This document shows, in pieces, positions 1 through 7,844 of a stretch of DNA of 38,896 nt. The translations under genes and the position numbers were made by a program. This DNA is from a virus, in IMG/VR virus record IMGVR_UViG_3300046009_003952, positions 1 through 38,896 of that record, one strand, 5' to 3'. The notes beneath the pieces were generated by a model. The model was not told where the DNA came from. It was given only the letters and a program-made list of their open reading frames with translations, and searched no databases. Positions within the stretch are counted from its first letter, which is position 1. The number at the start of each line of letters is the position of its first letter.

Positions 1-126
1 ACCGCCCACGCTCGTCGTGGTGTAGCGCACTTCGAGGCCGGTGTCCTCGCCGCTGATGCACTTCAGCGACAGACCGACTTGCTTCTCCCAGCCCTTGCGA
101 GCTTGCGGCGGCGCCGCCGGCGGTTC
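1..126. repeat. Terminal direct repeat (contig closure), left copy
   Basis: Bases 1-126 are identical to 38768-38893, and the next three bases differ (tgg here, ctt at the right end). The repeat lies inside a coding region and the reading frame continues across it. This indicates a circular or circularly permuted genome whose assembly overlaps itself. The length is what a k-mer assembler overlap would give, so it need not be a physical terminal repeat. Confidence 0.9.
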
Positions 127-402
127 TGGCAACGGCTCGGAGACAGACACCATGCTCTCTCCTAGCACCTCACCATCACCCCACGCGATGTAGCCGTGGA
201 CGAAGCTAAACGGATTGACGGCCCACAGGCTGTCATCCTCGACCTCGGTTTGATCTGCGCCAAAGACCCAGTGGCCCGTCTTGTCCATCTTCAAGATGGC
301 GGTGCCAACGGCGGCGACTTCGTTTTCCATCTGACGCAACGCCGTAGTGAGCGACGTGACGGCAGGCAGACCGGCTTTAGAGAACTTTACGATACTGGAC
401 AT
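1..402 (-). CDS. Conserved phage protein of the replication block, N-terminal part (split by contig end)
   Basis: The gene starts with ATG at 402, preceded by a strong AAAGGAG ribosome site, and stays open to base 1. Because the first 126 bases recur at 38768, it continues in the same frame from 38767 to the stop at 38516, giving about 217 residues. The N-terminal part (about residues 1-100) is acidic and ends in a proline/alanine linker. The rest carries a conserved stretch with LKCISGED and GGKRGVQT that I associate with hypothetical phage proteins. It lies just downstream of the DUF2800 nuclease and upstream of DNA polymerase. In many phages this slot holds a single-strand DNA-binding protein, but no OB-fold signature is obvious here, so that role is inference from position only. 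Confidence 0.8.
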   Translation of the reverse strand, partial: MSSIVKFSKAGLPAVTSLTTALRQMENEVAAVGTAILKMDKTGHWVFGADQTEVEDDSLWAVNPFSFVHGYIAWGDGEVLGESMVSVSEPLPEPPAAPPQARKGWEKQVGLSLKCISGEDTGLEVRYTTTSVGG

Positions 403-415
403 AATCAAGACTCCT

Positions 416-1543
416 TTACATCAGTTTATTAAGGGCCGCAGTCAACTGCTGCCCGATTTGTACGACTTCGGGCCGTGGATCATCCACGGTTGCCATCGTC
501 GTCCCCGAAGAGACTGAAGTGCAGATGCCTTCCGGCAACGGCTTCTTCAGCTTCTTCAAGACCTTTTCCACAGTCGCAGGACTTGCCATCGACTGTTCAA
601 TAATTTGATCGTCGGTCAGACCAAGCTCACGCAGCGCGCGCTGGGCCTCGGCCTCGTCGATCCACTTGCGCGTGCCGCGCTTGGCTACCAGTTTATACCC
701 TGGCACCTTGCCGCCTTTCTCAAGCGCCGTGAACGCGAGCGCACGCAAGTCTTTAATCCATTCCTCAAGCAGGTCAGCCTTCACCAGCGCCTTGCTCAAT
801 TCCTCGACGTTCAGCTCTTTCACCTGCTTGGCAAGCGCGCGATCGGCGGCGCCTGTCATCTCAGGGCAGATAGGCTTCGCTGCGCACCAGCGGCAGTGAT
901 CGCCCACATGCAGCGCAGCGCCGGGCTTTTCCGACAACTGCACGGCGTACACCAGCTCGCGCTCAAAGAGGCGCAGTCGATCGAAGCTCGTCACCCAGCG
1001 CTTGACTGAGGGCGGTTGCACGATGATGCACTCGATCTCTTTGGCGCCGTCAAACACCCACGCCAAGCTCGGCGTGCGCATCGCGGCTGCGGCGTAGAAC
1101 ATTAGCTGCGGATTTTCCTCGGCCTCGACCGCCACGCCGTCACCAAATTTCCAATCCAATATAACGGCACGATCACCAAGACGCCCAATAATATCGCAAG
1201 AGCCAAACACGCCCGGCAAAAGAGTTCCAAAGCTGACAGTTTGTTCGACGGCATACTCGAGTTCCTGATTAGGGTCGATGTTGTTAAGCGCCTGTACTGC
1301 AGGCACGAGCTTGTCTTCATACAAGTCATGCGTCAGCTCGATGCCGTTATAGATGCTCCCGATCACATCATCAGCCTTAGCGTCGGTGCCGAGCATACGC
1401 GCGATGGCGTCGTGCAACAGCGTGCCGGCGTCGGCGTATGACGACGATGGTTTTGGTGGGACTTGCTGGCAGAGCTTGACGCTGCCGGGGCACTTGATGA
1501 CGCGTTTGGCGGTGCTGCCGCCGACGATATTACTGTGTGACAC
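416..1543 (-). CDS. DUF2800 family Cas4/RecB-like nuclease
   Basis: This is a 375-aa predicted PD-(D/E)XK nuclease for DNA recombination or end processing. Visible motifs are H44 in LLHDAI, D117 in GSCDIIG, the D130-x-K132 pair in ILDWKFG, and a Q/Y motif around 146-151 (NPQLMFYA), in the order typical of the Cas4/RecB nuclease core. Cysteines at 18 and 25 and a C217-x2-C220-x5-C226 cluster resemble the iron-sulfur cysteines of Cas4/AddB, though this arrangement would need testing. The start is GTG at 1543 with an AGGAG seven bases upstream. A near-consensus promoter lies just before it. It heads the minus-strand replication block, in the usual phage association with DNA polymerase A, VRR-NUC and SNF2 helicase. 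Confidence 0.88.
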   Translation of the reverse strand: MSHSNIVGGSTAKRVIKCPGSVKLCQQVPPKPSSSYADAGTLLHDAIARMLGTDAKADDVIGSIYNGIELTHDLYEDKLVPAVQALNNIDPNQELEYAVEQTVSFGTLLPGVFGSCDIIGRLGDRAVILDWKFGDGVAVEAEENPQLMFYAAAAMRTPSLAWVFDGAKEIECIIVQPPSVKRWVTSFDRLRLFERELVYAVQLSEKPGAALHVGDHCRWCAAKPICPEMTGAADRALAKQVKELNVEELSKALVKADLLEEWIKDLRALAFTALEKGGKVPGYKLVAKRGTRKWIDEAEAQRALRELGLTDDQIIEQSMASPATVEKVLKKLKKPLPEGICTSVSSGTTMATVDDPRPEVVQIGQQLTAALNKLM

Positions 1544-1570
1544 TAGACTCTCCTGTACTGCTTTGAGCCA

Positions 1571-1599
1571 AGATTAGGCGCGGCGAAATTGGTTGTCAA
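1571..1599 (-). promoter_or_regulatory. sigma70-like promoter for the replication block
   Basis: Reading the minus strand, a perfect -35 TTGACA (1599-1594) is followed by 17 bases and a -10 TAATCT (1576-1571). The start site would fall near 1564, about 20 bases before the GTG start of the DUF2800 gene, leaving room for its AGGAG ribosome site. Confidence 0.75.
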
Positions 1600-1621
1600 T
1601 AGATGTTTTGTAAATTATTAT
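1593..1621 (+). promoter_or_regulatory. sigma70-like promoter for the VRR-NUC/SNF2 block
   Basis: On the plus strand -35 TTGTCA (1593-1598), 17 bases, and -10 TATTAT (1616-1621). Its -35 overlaps the -35 of the opposing promoter almost completely. The predicted transcript start is close to 1628, which is the A of the first good ATG of the downstream gene. Confidence 0.65.
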
Positions 1622-1627
1622 CTGACC

Positions 1628-1915
1628 ATGCGTGAGAAGACAATCGAAGAGTATTTGACGTGGGCGGTCGAAGTAGCCGGCGGCGTGACGTTTAAGTTCC
1701 GCTCGCCGTCGCAGCGCGGCGTGGCCGATCGCATCGTCTGTTTGCCTGATGGGCAGACGTGGTTCGTCGAGTTGAAAACGCAGGGCGGGCGCTTGTCGCC
1801 GCTGCAGAAGGTGTTTGCGAGCGTCATGCAGCAAACCAATCAGCGATACATGGTTATCTGGAATACAGAGCAGGTCGATGCTTTCATTGCGTCCGTATCA
1901 AAACGAAGCGGCTGA
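1628..1915 (+). CDS. VRR-NUC domain nuclease
   Basis: This 95-aa protein is a minimal VRR-NUC (PD-(D/E)XK superfamily) nuclease, a fold linked to structure-specific DNA cleavage. The catalytic pattern is visible as RGVADRIV (Asp), then VELKTQ (E-x-K) and a conserved Gln in LSPLQK. The reading frame is open upstream to a TTG at 1589, but ATG 1628 starts directly at the conserved MREKTIEEYL region. No Shine-Dalgarno precedes ATG 1628, and the predicted promoter places the RNA start at about the same base. The gene overlaps the helicase by 38 bases, so the two are probably co-translated and may act together, as in other phages that carry this pair. Confidence 0.9.
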   Translation: MREKTIEEYLTWAVEVAGGVTFKFRSPSQRGVADRIVCLPDGQTWFVELKTQGGRLSPLQKVFASVMQQTNQRYMVIWNTEQVDAFIASVSKRSG

Positions 1916-3221
1916 CTTCCTCTTCGAGCGCGACCGCGCGATGGTGCTGGCGCCGATGGGTGCCGGCAAGACGGCGCTTACCCTGACTGCTATGCGCGAC
2001 GCGCTCGCCCAGGGCGTCGTCAAGCGTTGGCTGGTGCTCGCGCCCAAGCGCGTTTGCGAGAAGGTGTGGCCCGTCGAGCAACCGATCTGGACGCCGGGCA
2101 TGACGGTCGCCGTCGCGCTCGGCACACCGGCGCAGCGCCAAGCGGCGTTGAAATCGAGCGCTTCTGTCGTGGTGACTAACTACGACAATCTGCAGTGGCT
2201 CGCCGAGCAGCAGCTCAACTTCGATGGCGTCGTGTTCGATGAGCTGACGCGGCTGAAGAACCCGAGCGGCAAGCGGTTCAAGGCGTTCGAGAAGGTCGTC
2301 GAGCCGATGAAGCTGCGCTGGGGCCTGACCGGATCGTTCACGTCCAACGGCCTCGAAGACGTGTTTGGGCAGTGCAAGATCATCGACCAGGGTTTGCTTG
2401 GCCGCAGCAAGGGCGCCTTCTTGCAACAGTATTTTGTGTGCCTCAATCGCGAGTACGGCGAGTGGGCACCGCGCAAGGGCTCGTTGGAACAGGTCATGGC
2501 GCGCATCAAGCCGGCGACGTTCCTGTTAGATCCCGGCCAGTACAAGGACAAGCTGCCGCCGTTGCACGTCGTCGAGATGCGCTGCGACCTGCCCGATCGC
2601 GAGCCCTATGAGAAGATGAAGCGGGACTTCCTGTACGACTTCCCCGACGCGCGCGTCATCGCGATGAACGCCGGCGCCGTTACCAACAAGCTGCAGCAGA
2701 TGGCCTCGGGGTTCGTCTACGACTCGCACCGCGAGGCTGACCCGACACGGCCGGGCAAGTTCACCGCGTCACAGACGCCGGTGTGGTTTGCCGAGCATAA
2801 GTTTGACTTGCTCGATGAGGTGCTCGAAGGGAACCAGCGAGCGAATACGATCATCGTGTATAACTTTGTTGAACAGCTTGCCGAGCTGCGCCGGCGCTAC
2901 CCGCAGGCGGCGACGATCGACGACCCGCAGGCGATAGAGCGCTGGAACGCAGGGCAAATAGAGTTGCTACTAATACACCCTAAATCGGCAGGGCATGGGC
3001 TGAACCTGCAGCACGGCGGTTGTCGCATGGTGTTTCTGTCGCTGCCGTGGTCGCTCGAAGAGTACGAGCAAACGGTCGGCCGACTGCACCGCAGCGGCCA
3101 AGCGCACGACGTGTGGGTCTACATTCTCATCACCAACTCGACGGTTGATGAGCGCATTTGGGCGGCGCTGCACGACAAGCGCGCCATATCGGATATTGCA
3201 TTGGAGGAACTGAAAACATGA
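1878..3221 (+). CDS. SNF2-family DEAD/DEAH-like helicase
   Basis: A 447-aa superfamily 2 helicase/translocase. Walker A MGAGKT is at residues 27-32, the DEAH-box equivalent DELT at 121-124, motif III GLTGS at about 149, motif V SAGHGLNL near the C-terminus, and motif VI QTVGRLHRSGQ at about 398-408. These are SNF2 signatures, and the compact length matches phage single-module versions. I chose ATG 1878 because MLSLRPYQ begins the Q-motif region; the 21 residues open further upstream lie inside the VRR-NUC gene and look non-conserved. The probable job is ATP-driven remodelling or strand displacement during phage replication or recombination. Its stop overlaps the next gene as ATGA. Confidence 0.9.
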   Translation: MLSLRPYQNEAADFLFERDRAMVLAPMGAGKTALTLTAMRDALAQGVVKRWLVLAPKRVCEKVWPVEQPIWTPGMTVAVALGTPAQRQAALKSSASVVVTNYDNLQWLAEQQLNFDGVVFDELTRLKNPSGKRFKAFEKVVEPMKLRWGLTGSFTSNGLEDVFGQCKIIDQGLLGRSKGAFLQQYFVCLNREYGEWAPRKGSLEQVMARIKPATFLLDPGQYKDKLPPLHVVEMRCDLPDREPYEKMKRDFLYDFPDARVIAMNAGAVTNKLQQMASGFVYDSHREADPTRPGKFTASQTPVWFAEHKFDLLDEVLEGNQRANTIIVYNFVEQLAELRRRYPQAATIDDPQAIERWNAGQIELLLIHPKSAGHGLNLQHGGCRMVFLSLPWSLEEYEQTVGRLHRSGQAHDVWVYILITNSTVDERIWAALHDKRAISDIALEELKT

Positions 3222-3403
3222 ACTGGCACGAGCTAAACAAAGCCCTTCCCGACATGAGCGAGGAAGAGGTTAAGTATTTGATGCAGCTAGAGCGTCGACG
3301 CGTCGAGCCACGCGTGACGTTCCTAGTGCGACTGCACCAGCGCTTCTGTGCGCTGCGCGATGCGAGGGAGCGCGAAGAGCTGCTCGCGGAGCTTCAGAAC
3401 TGA
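3218..3403 (+). CDS. Small conserved phage protein, unknown function
   Basis: A 61-aa charged, helical protein starting with MNWHELNKALPDMSEEE. Start ATG 3218 follows a perfect GGAGG inside the helicase gene and overlaps its stop (ATGA), so translation is coupled. It has a short acidic N-terminus followed by an Arg/Glu-rich helix (ERRRVEPR, RDAREREELLAEL). The shape suits a small accessory subunit of the helicase, but no function is recognised. Its end overlaps the stop of the convergent endolysin by 10 bases, with no terminator between them. Confidence 0.75.
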   Translation: MNWHELNKALPDMSEEEVKYLMQLERRRVEPRVTFLVRLHQRFCALRDAREREELLAELQN

Positions 3404-3882
3404 GAGCTGAGGAACAGCGCCCGCTCATCGTTGCGGCGCTTGACGAGGCCGGGCAACACGCGCCCGGCCGCTTTCGTCCACATGAGGAAAGCGTCGGCGG
3501 CGCCCTCGATGTCGCCACGGTTGTAGCGCATACGGACGCTGCTGCGCTGTGTATTACCTAAGCCGATATTGAAGGACAGACTTACCAAGGCGTCGAACTG
3601 GCCTTGATGATTAACAGAACCAGGGCAAAGTCGGGCCACGCCGCGCTCAAAGCGGCTAAGGTCTTGAGCAAGGATAGCGTCCACCTCTCCCATAGAGAGC
3701 TGACGATCCCAGCCTGGGGGTATCGGTAGGTTCTTCCGATCCGCATATTTCACCGCGATGTGGGACGGGTCGATCACATGGCCTATGGCGATACTCCAAA
3801 GCATCGCCGGGCACTGGTACGGGCGTAGCCTCACGCCCTCGTGATGTTTTAGGAGCTTTATCAGCTCGGGGCTAACTTTCAT
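3394..3882 (-). CDS. Endolysin, glycoside hydrolase 24 (lysozyme/muramidase)
   Basis: A 162-aa T4/P21-type lysozyme that cleaves peptidoglycan at the end of infection. The catalytic block has E15, eight residues, C24, five residues, S30, followed by IGH. This is the E-8-(D/C)-5-T layout of the family, with Cys at the Asp position and Ser where Thr is usual. The rest includes a substrate-binding helix region (GVARLCPGSVNHQGQFDALVS) and the normal C-terminus. There is no N-terminal signal-anchor, so it needs a holin to exit. Its ATG overlaps the holin stop (ATGA) and no Shine-Dalgarno is visible, suggesting coupled translation. It is the last gene of the late block. Confidence 0.92.
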   Translation of the reverse strand: MKVSPELIKLLKHHEGVRLRPYQCPAMLWSIAIGHVIDPSHIAVKYADRKNLPIPPGWDRQLSMGEVDAILAQDLSRFERGVARLCPGSVNHQGQFDALVSLSFNIGLGNTQRSSVRMRYNRGDIEGAADAFLMWTKAAGRVLPGLVKRRNDERALFLSSQF

Positions 3883-4364
3883 TTTTGACTGAAAGCGCGT
3901 CCACCAAAATGAAAGGCAATAATGCTGGCAAGGATTGCCATTTCATCGTCGCTGAACACGTTTTCCAGCGCGATAGCAAAAGGCACGTTTTGGTTCCACG
4001 CGTACCACATGCCAGCGATGTTGATGATGACCAGCTCCAGCACAAAGATGTAGGTGACAACCGGGCGCACCGACGAGCGCAGATTGATCATCCACTGGCT
4101 CGCACCTTTGCCGATCTCGATGTCGTGGTTGTAGAGCGACTGACGCTCTTCAGATGCGGTCTGCGTCTGGATCTGTTCGAGCTTGATCTCTTCGACGCGC
4201 GCCTGGGCAATAAAGCCGCGCTCGGCCAAAGCCAACTCACGCTCCTTCTGTGCGGCAACCAACGCAAGCTCATGCTTCTTGTCCTGCCGGTCTTGGAAGA
4301 TTTGCAGAATCTTGGGCAAACCACCCGCAAGGAACGAGAGGAAGGTACTGATCATGGTCATCAT
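3879..4364 (-). CDS. Holin, 3-TM gene-transfer-release type
   Basis: A 161-aa protein. It has a hydrophobic or amphipathic N-terminus (residues 4-24), a long charged coiled-coil (about 28-85, KERELALAERGF and similar), and two strong membrane segments (about 102-124 and 142-158) ending in the FGGRAF motif typical of the GTA_holin_3TM family. It sits directly upstream of the endolysin and its role would be to permeabilise the inner membrane at lysis. Start ATG 4364 has GAGGG upstream; ATG 4358 is a weaker alternative. It overlaps the previous gene by ATGA. The holin function is inferred from topology plus neighbour. Confidence 0.72.
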   Translation of the reverse strand: MMTMISTFLSFLAGGLPKILQIFQDRQDKKHELALVAAQKERELALAERGFIAQARVEEIKLEQIQTQTASEERQSLYNHDIEIGKGASQWMINLRSSVRPVVTYIFVLELVIINIAGMWYAWNQNVPFAIALENVFSDDEMAILASIIAFHFGGRAFSQK

Positions 4365-4768
4365 TTGCTTGCCCTCACAACGTCATCGCCCTTAGTCACG
4401 ATGACGTGACCGTCTTCCACGTCAACGCGCATCGGCATTTCCTTACGATCGAGCTTGTCGAGCTTGGCGATCAGCTCTTTGATTACGCCAAACTCAGGCT
4501 TGTCTTCCTTCTCTACCGTACCGGCAATAGACGCCAGCATGGAGATTAGGGCCGTCAGCGAGGCACCGAGCAGGCCCATGACAGCGGCAATCTTGTCGCT
4601 ATCTAGCGCAAGGCTGGAGAGGACGCCAATGACCACAATAGCGGTGATGTACTTTAGGCCATCCTTGCCAATGGCCTTGCCAGCTACATCCTTGGCGCTG
4701 CTGTGGGCTTCCAAGCGTTGCAGTTCAGCCTTGATCTGCACCTTCAGCAATTCGATGTCTTCGCTCAT
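4361..4768 (-). CDS. Two-TM membrane protein of the lysis cassette
   Basis: A 135-aa protein. Helical charged N-terminus (1-36), two predicted membrane helices (about 37-55 and 59-83) and a soluble, mixed-charge C-terminal tail. It could be a second holin, an antiholin or a membrane partner of the three-TM holin; the sequence does not decide. I start it at ATG 4768 (MSEDIELL) because this creates the ATGA overlap seen with its neighbour; the frame is open further upstream, but that stretch overlaps the neighbour and is proline/arginine-rich shadow sequence. Confidence 0.6.
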   Translation of the reverse strand: MSEDIELLKVQIKAELQRLEAHSSAKDVAGKAIGKDGLKYITAIVVIGVLSSLALDSDKIAAVMGLLGASLTALISMLASIAGTVEKEDKPEFGVIKELIAKLDKLDRKEMPMRVDVEDGHVIVTKGDDVVRASK

Positions 4769-4989
4769 TTGTCCATCTTCTCGTCTAGTTTGTCGAAGAT
4801 TTTGCCCAGCATGTTTTTGATGTCGTCGATGTCGCGCTGGTACGTCGACTGCGTGACATACGTGTGCGGCATGTTGCGCACGTCTTTGTCCAGGCGCTCG
4901 ATGGTGCGGCTGATGTTGTTCAATATCCACCCACCGAAGAACGCCGCCACACCGATGATGATGTTAAAAAGCATCTGTACGCTGTCCAC
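4765..4989 (-). CDS. Single-TM coiled-coil lysis-region protein
   Basis: A 74-aa protein with one N-terminal membrane segment (about residues 6-24, IIIGVAAFFGGWIL) followed by a charged coiled-coil tail ending KLDEKMDK. The topology resembles an inner-membrane spanin subunit or a phage holin accessory protein, but there is no clear outer-membrane lipoprotein partner in the cassette, so spanin identity is doubtful. It starts at GTG 4989, two bases after the preceding stop, with GGGAG five bases upstream. Confidence 0.6.
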   Translation of the reverse strand: MDSVQMLFNIIIGVAAFFGGWILNNISRTIERLDKDVRNMPHTYVTQSTYQRDIDDIKNMLGKIFDKLDEKMDK

Positions 4990-4991
4990 GC

Positions 4992-7832
4992 CTACTCCCT
5001 GAGCGCATTTTGGTTTGTGACGACCGGCGCGAGCACATTGACTGCCGCACCCGGCCCCGGACGGCTTGCTGGCTTCTGCAGCATTTCACCAAATTCAGAC
5101 CGCTTGCCCTTAACCATCGCTTCAGCCAGCGCCTTCGCAGCCGGATCCGAGTTGAGCATCTCCTGAGCGATGTCGACCGCCAGCTTGGCGTCGACGCGGC
5201 CCTGAGCGCGGGTGAGCAGGAAGTTGGCAAACGTAAAGAGCTGGTCGAACACTTGCAGCTTGGGGCCGGCCTGTTCGGCTGTGAGCTCACGCACACCGCC
5301 GCCAGCCGCCACGCCTTCGCGCACCAGCGTCTTGAAGCGGCGCTTGTCGAGCAAGGCTTGGCGAATGTCGTTGATGACGGTTGCCACATCTTCAGACGAC
5401 TGCGCCAACGTATCCAGCTTCTCAGCCGACTTCTCAGGCGCCACGCCAACTCGGTTGGCAAGCGTACGCGCCCGGCGCTCCAGCTCCTTTAGCTCACGCA
5501 AGCGCGGCTCAAACTCGGCGGCCACACGGGTCGTTGCTGTCTCGCCTGCCTCGGCCAACCGCGCAGCGTTTTCGTCAAACTGACGCAAGTCGTCGAGGAT
5601 CTTGATGCCCGACTCTTCAAGCGTATTGAGCGCATCGTCATTTACGCGAAGGAAATCGGCAGATTTCGACGGATTGATAACGCCGTCGCGCACCACTTGG
5701 CGGCGGTAGCGATCGACGATACCGCGACGCACCGCGTCCACGGCCAGAGGGTCTTCACCCAGCGCCGCAACAAACCGCAGTGCGTTTTGTTCGCCCTCAA
5801 GAATGGTCTTGACGACCGACTCAGGCGCGAGCTTCTGCTCGTTGGTGACGGTCTGCCGTTCCAGATCCGACACCCAGCCGGTGCGGAAGCGGCCAATCAC
5901 TTGCTCACGGTGAGCGGTACGCGCGTCTTTGTAGAGCTTCGCCGCTTCGGTGCCTTGCGTGCCTGCTTCAATAGCTTGCTCGGCGGCGCGTTTAAGCTGC
6001 ATCAGATTGGCGACAGTCTTGTTGGCTGACGCGTCGTTGGCGCGGCCCAGCGCCGCTAGGTCTTCGTTGATCGCTTGAACAAACGCATCGGCGTCTTCCA
6101 GCGTAATCATTGTCGGCTCGCGACGTATAGGCGGCTCGCCCATCAACGTCGCGTATGGCTGTTTAACTACCTTGGATTGATATGCGGCAACTGCTTTAGC
6201 CGTGAGCGGGGCCTGTTCTGGGTTAAACACATACCCGGCGTCGTCCATCAGCGCGCGAGCGGTCTGAGCTACCAAGTCGAAGCTAAACGGCTCGGGTGCA
6301 GCGTCAAACGCCGCGCGGTAGGCGGGTTGGACGATCTCTGTCTTAACGCGATCAAGCTCATCGGCGCTGCGCTCTGTTACGGTTTCGCCGATCTTGAGCT
6401 GGCTCTCTTTCGGCAACCGGCCAGCCAAGCGCTCGCGTTCCTCTCGCACAGCGCGCTGCGCCAGCTCATCCTGCTCTGACAGAGCCACCAGCCGATTCTT
6501 CTGCTGCTGGTCGAGATCCGCCTGCAAAGCGTTGACGCTACGCGAGGCAGTCGCCAGCCGGTTTGCTTGGTTTTGCTGCAAAGCTGCATCGCGAGCGAGG
6601 TAGAGATCTTTGACGATCGTATTCGCGTTGCGGGCGCTGCCGAGCAGCGCGGCAAAGCCCGAGGCGTTGAGCGCAGTCGCGACCTTCTCAGGCGGCGTGC
6701 CAAGCTCCAACAGGTTGATGGCCTGCTGCACCTTGTTCGGGTCGTTGTCGAACGCTTCGAGGTAGGCGCGAGCTTTGACCTTCTCGGCGCCGCCCGGCAG
6801 GAACGGCTCGGTGATGTTGTAGACGGTGCGTATGGCCGGCTTAGCTGCAGCGCTGATAGCTGACGGCGCAATACCGCCCGCAGCGGCGAGCAACAACTGC
6901 TGGAATGGATCGGTGACGCCGGCCTCTTGGCCTGCACCGACCGCCGTACCCGCGCCGATAGCAGAAGCAGTCTGCACGCCTGGCTTTTCGGCTAACGTCG
7001 TTAAGACGTTACGGGTAACGCCCGGCTCTACCAGCGCGTTTCGCGCTTGTTCGCCTCGAATCACGTTGCCGGTTACGTCATCAACAAGACCACGCGCCGC
7101 GCCAATCGTCCCGCGAGTAGGAGCTACGAACGCGCCCATAGTACGGAAAGCCCGACGAGCGCTCGAAGTCGCTTCAGGCGCAACAATGTCCGGGCCGTAC
7201 ATCGCGTTGATGGCCTCAGAAGGCGTCATCATGGGCTGTCGACCAAAGGCTTGCAGCACCGGATTAACAATACCGCCAGCCACCAAGTCCGACGCTAACA
7301 AGCCGCCTGTAGCCACGGCGGCGCCCGCCGGGCCGCCCAAAGCAAAGCCAGCGCCCGCAGCCGTTGCATACGGCGCTACGTTCGGATTGATCACTTCGCG
7401 CGCGATCGTCGCCATGTCTTCGCCAAAGGTGGTTGGCTGGCGAGGTGCGGGTAGACCTTCGTCGAGGTACTTAGCAAAACGGTTAGTAGCCGCAGGAGCG
7501 GCCGCCGGCGCCGTTTCCTCCGGCGGGTTAACGTACTTAGCAAACCGATTAGTTGTGGCTTTTGGCTGCTCTGCTGCAGCAGGGCCGGGCAGGGCCGTGC
7601 CTAGAGGGCGGCCACCTTCGCCAGTGACAGTCACGTCAAACTTCTCGGCCGCCGGCGCTTCGGCTTGCCGAATGATTTTAAACAACTGCTCGCGAGACTT
7701 AGCAGGCAGCACGTCAAAACCTTCCGCGCCGCGCTCAAGCGGCAACGGAGAAAGGCCGTAAGCGCGGAACAAGTCTTTAGCTTTAGCGACTTCGTTCGGC
7801 GCCAAGTTTGCGAAGCTGTACGGATCGGCCAT
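4992..7832 (-). CDS. Large internal virion / DNA ejection protein
   Basis: A 946-aa structural protein. Regions in order: soluble N-terminus; two copies of TNRFAKY (about residues 91 and 115) in a Pro/Ala-rich linker; a glycine/alanine-rich hydrophobic stretch around 155-190 that could insert into membrane; a second Gly/Ala-rich patch near 290-330; then about 550 residues of charged, helical coiled-coil-like sequence. Size, membrane-like segments and position, last of three ejection-type genes and just before lysis, match P22 gp16, which enters the cell with the DNA. Sequence similarity to gp16 itself is not evident. Start ATG 7832 has a GGCGG upstream. Confidence 0.65.
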   Translation of the reverse strand: MADPYSFANLAPNEVAKAKDLFRAYGLSPLPLERGAEGFDVLPAKSREQLFKIIRQAEAPAAEKFDVTVTGEGGRPLGTALPGPAAAEQPKATTNRFAKYVNPPEETAPAAAPAATNRFAKYLDEGLPAPRQPTTFGEDMATIAREVINPNVAPYATAAGAGFALGGPAGAAVATGGLLASDLVAGGIVNPVLQAFGRQPMMTPSEAINAMYGPDIVAPEATSSARRAFRTMGAFVAPTRGTIGAARGLVDDVTGNVIRGEQARNALVEPGVTRNVLTTLAEKPGVQTASAIGAGTAVGAGQEAGVTDPFQQLLLAAAGGIAPSAISAAAKPAIRTVYNITEPFLPGGAEKVKARAYLEAFDNDPNKVQQAINLLELGTPPEKVATALNASGFAALLGSARNANTIVKDLYLARDAALQQNQANRLATASRSVNALQADLDQQQKNRLVALSEQDELAQRAVREERERLAGRLPKESQLKIGETVTERSADELDRVKTEIVQPAYRAAFDAAPEPFSFDLVAQTARALMDDAGYVFNPEQAPLTAKAVAAYQSKVVKQPYATLMGEPPIRREPTMITLEDADAFVQAINEDLAALGRANDASANKTVANLMQLKRAAEQAIEAGTQGTEAAKLYKDARTAHREQVIGRFRTGWVSDLERQTVTNEQKLAPESVVKTILEGEQNALRFVAALGEDPLAVDAVRRGIVDRYRRQVVRDGVINPSKSADFLRVNDDALNTLEESGIKILDDLRQFDENAARLAEAGETATTRVAAEFEPRLRELKELERRARTLANRVGVAPEKSAEKLDTLAQSSEDVATVINDIRQALLDKRRFKTLVREGVAAGGGVRELTAEQAGPKLQVFDQLFTFANFLLTRAQGRVDAKLAVDIAQEMLNSDPAAKALAEAMVKGKRSEFGEMLQKPASRPGPGAAVNVLAPVVTNQNALRE

Positions 7833-7844
7833 GGTTTATGCCGC

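Noticed and set aside
6826-7761. 311-codon open frame on the plus strand
   Set aside because: Antisense of the large ejection protein, low-complexity Ala/Pro/Ser sequence, no supporting start signal.
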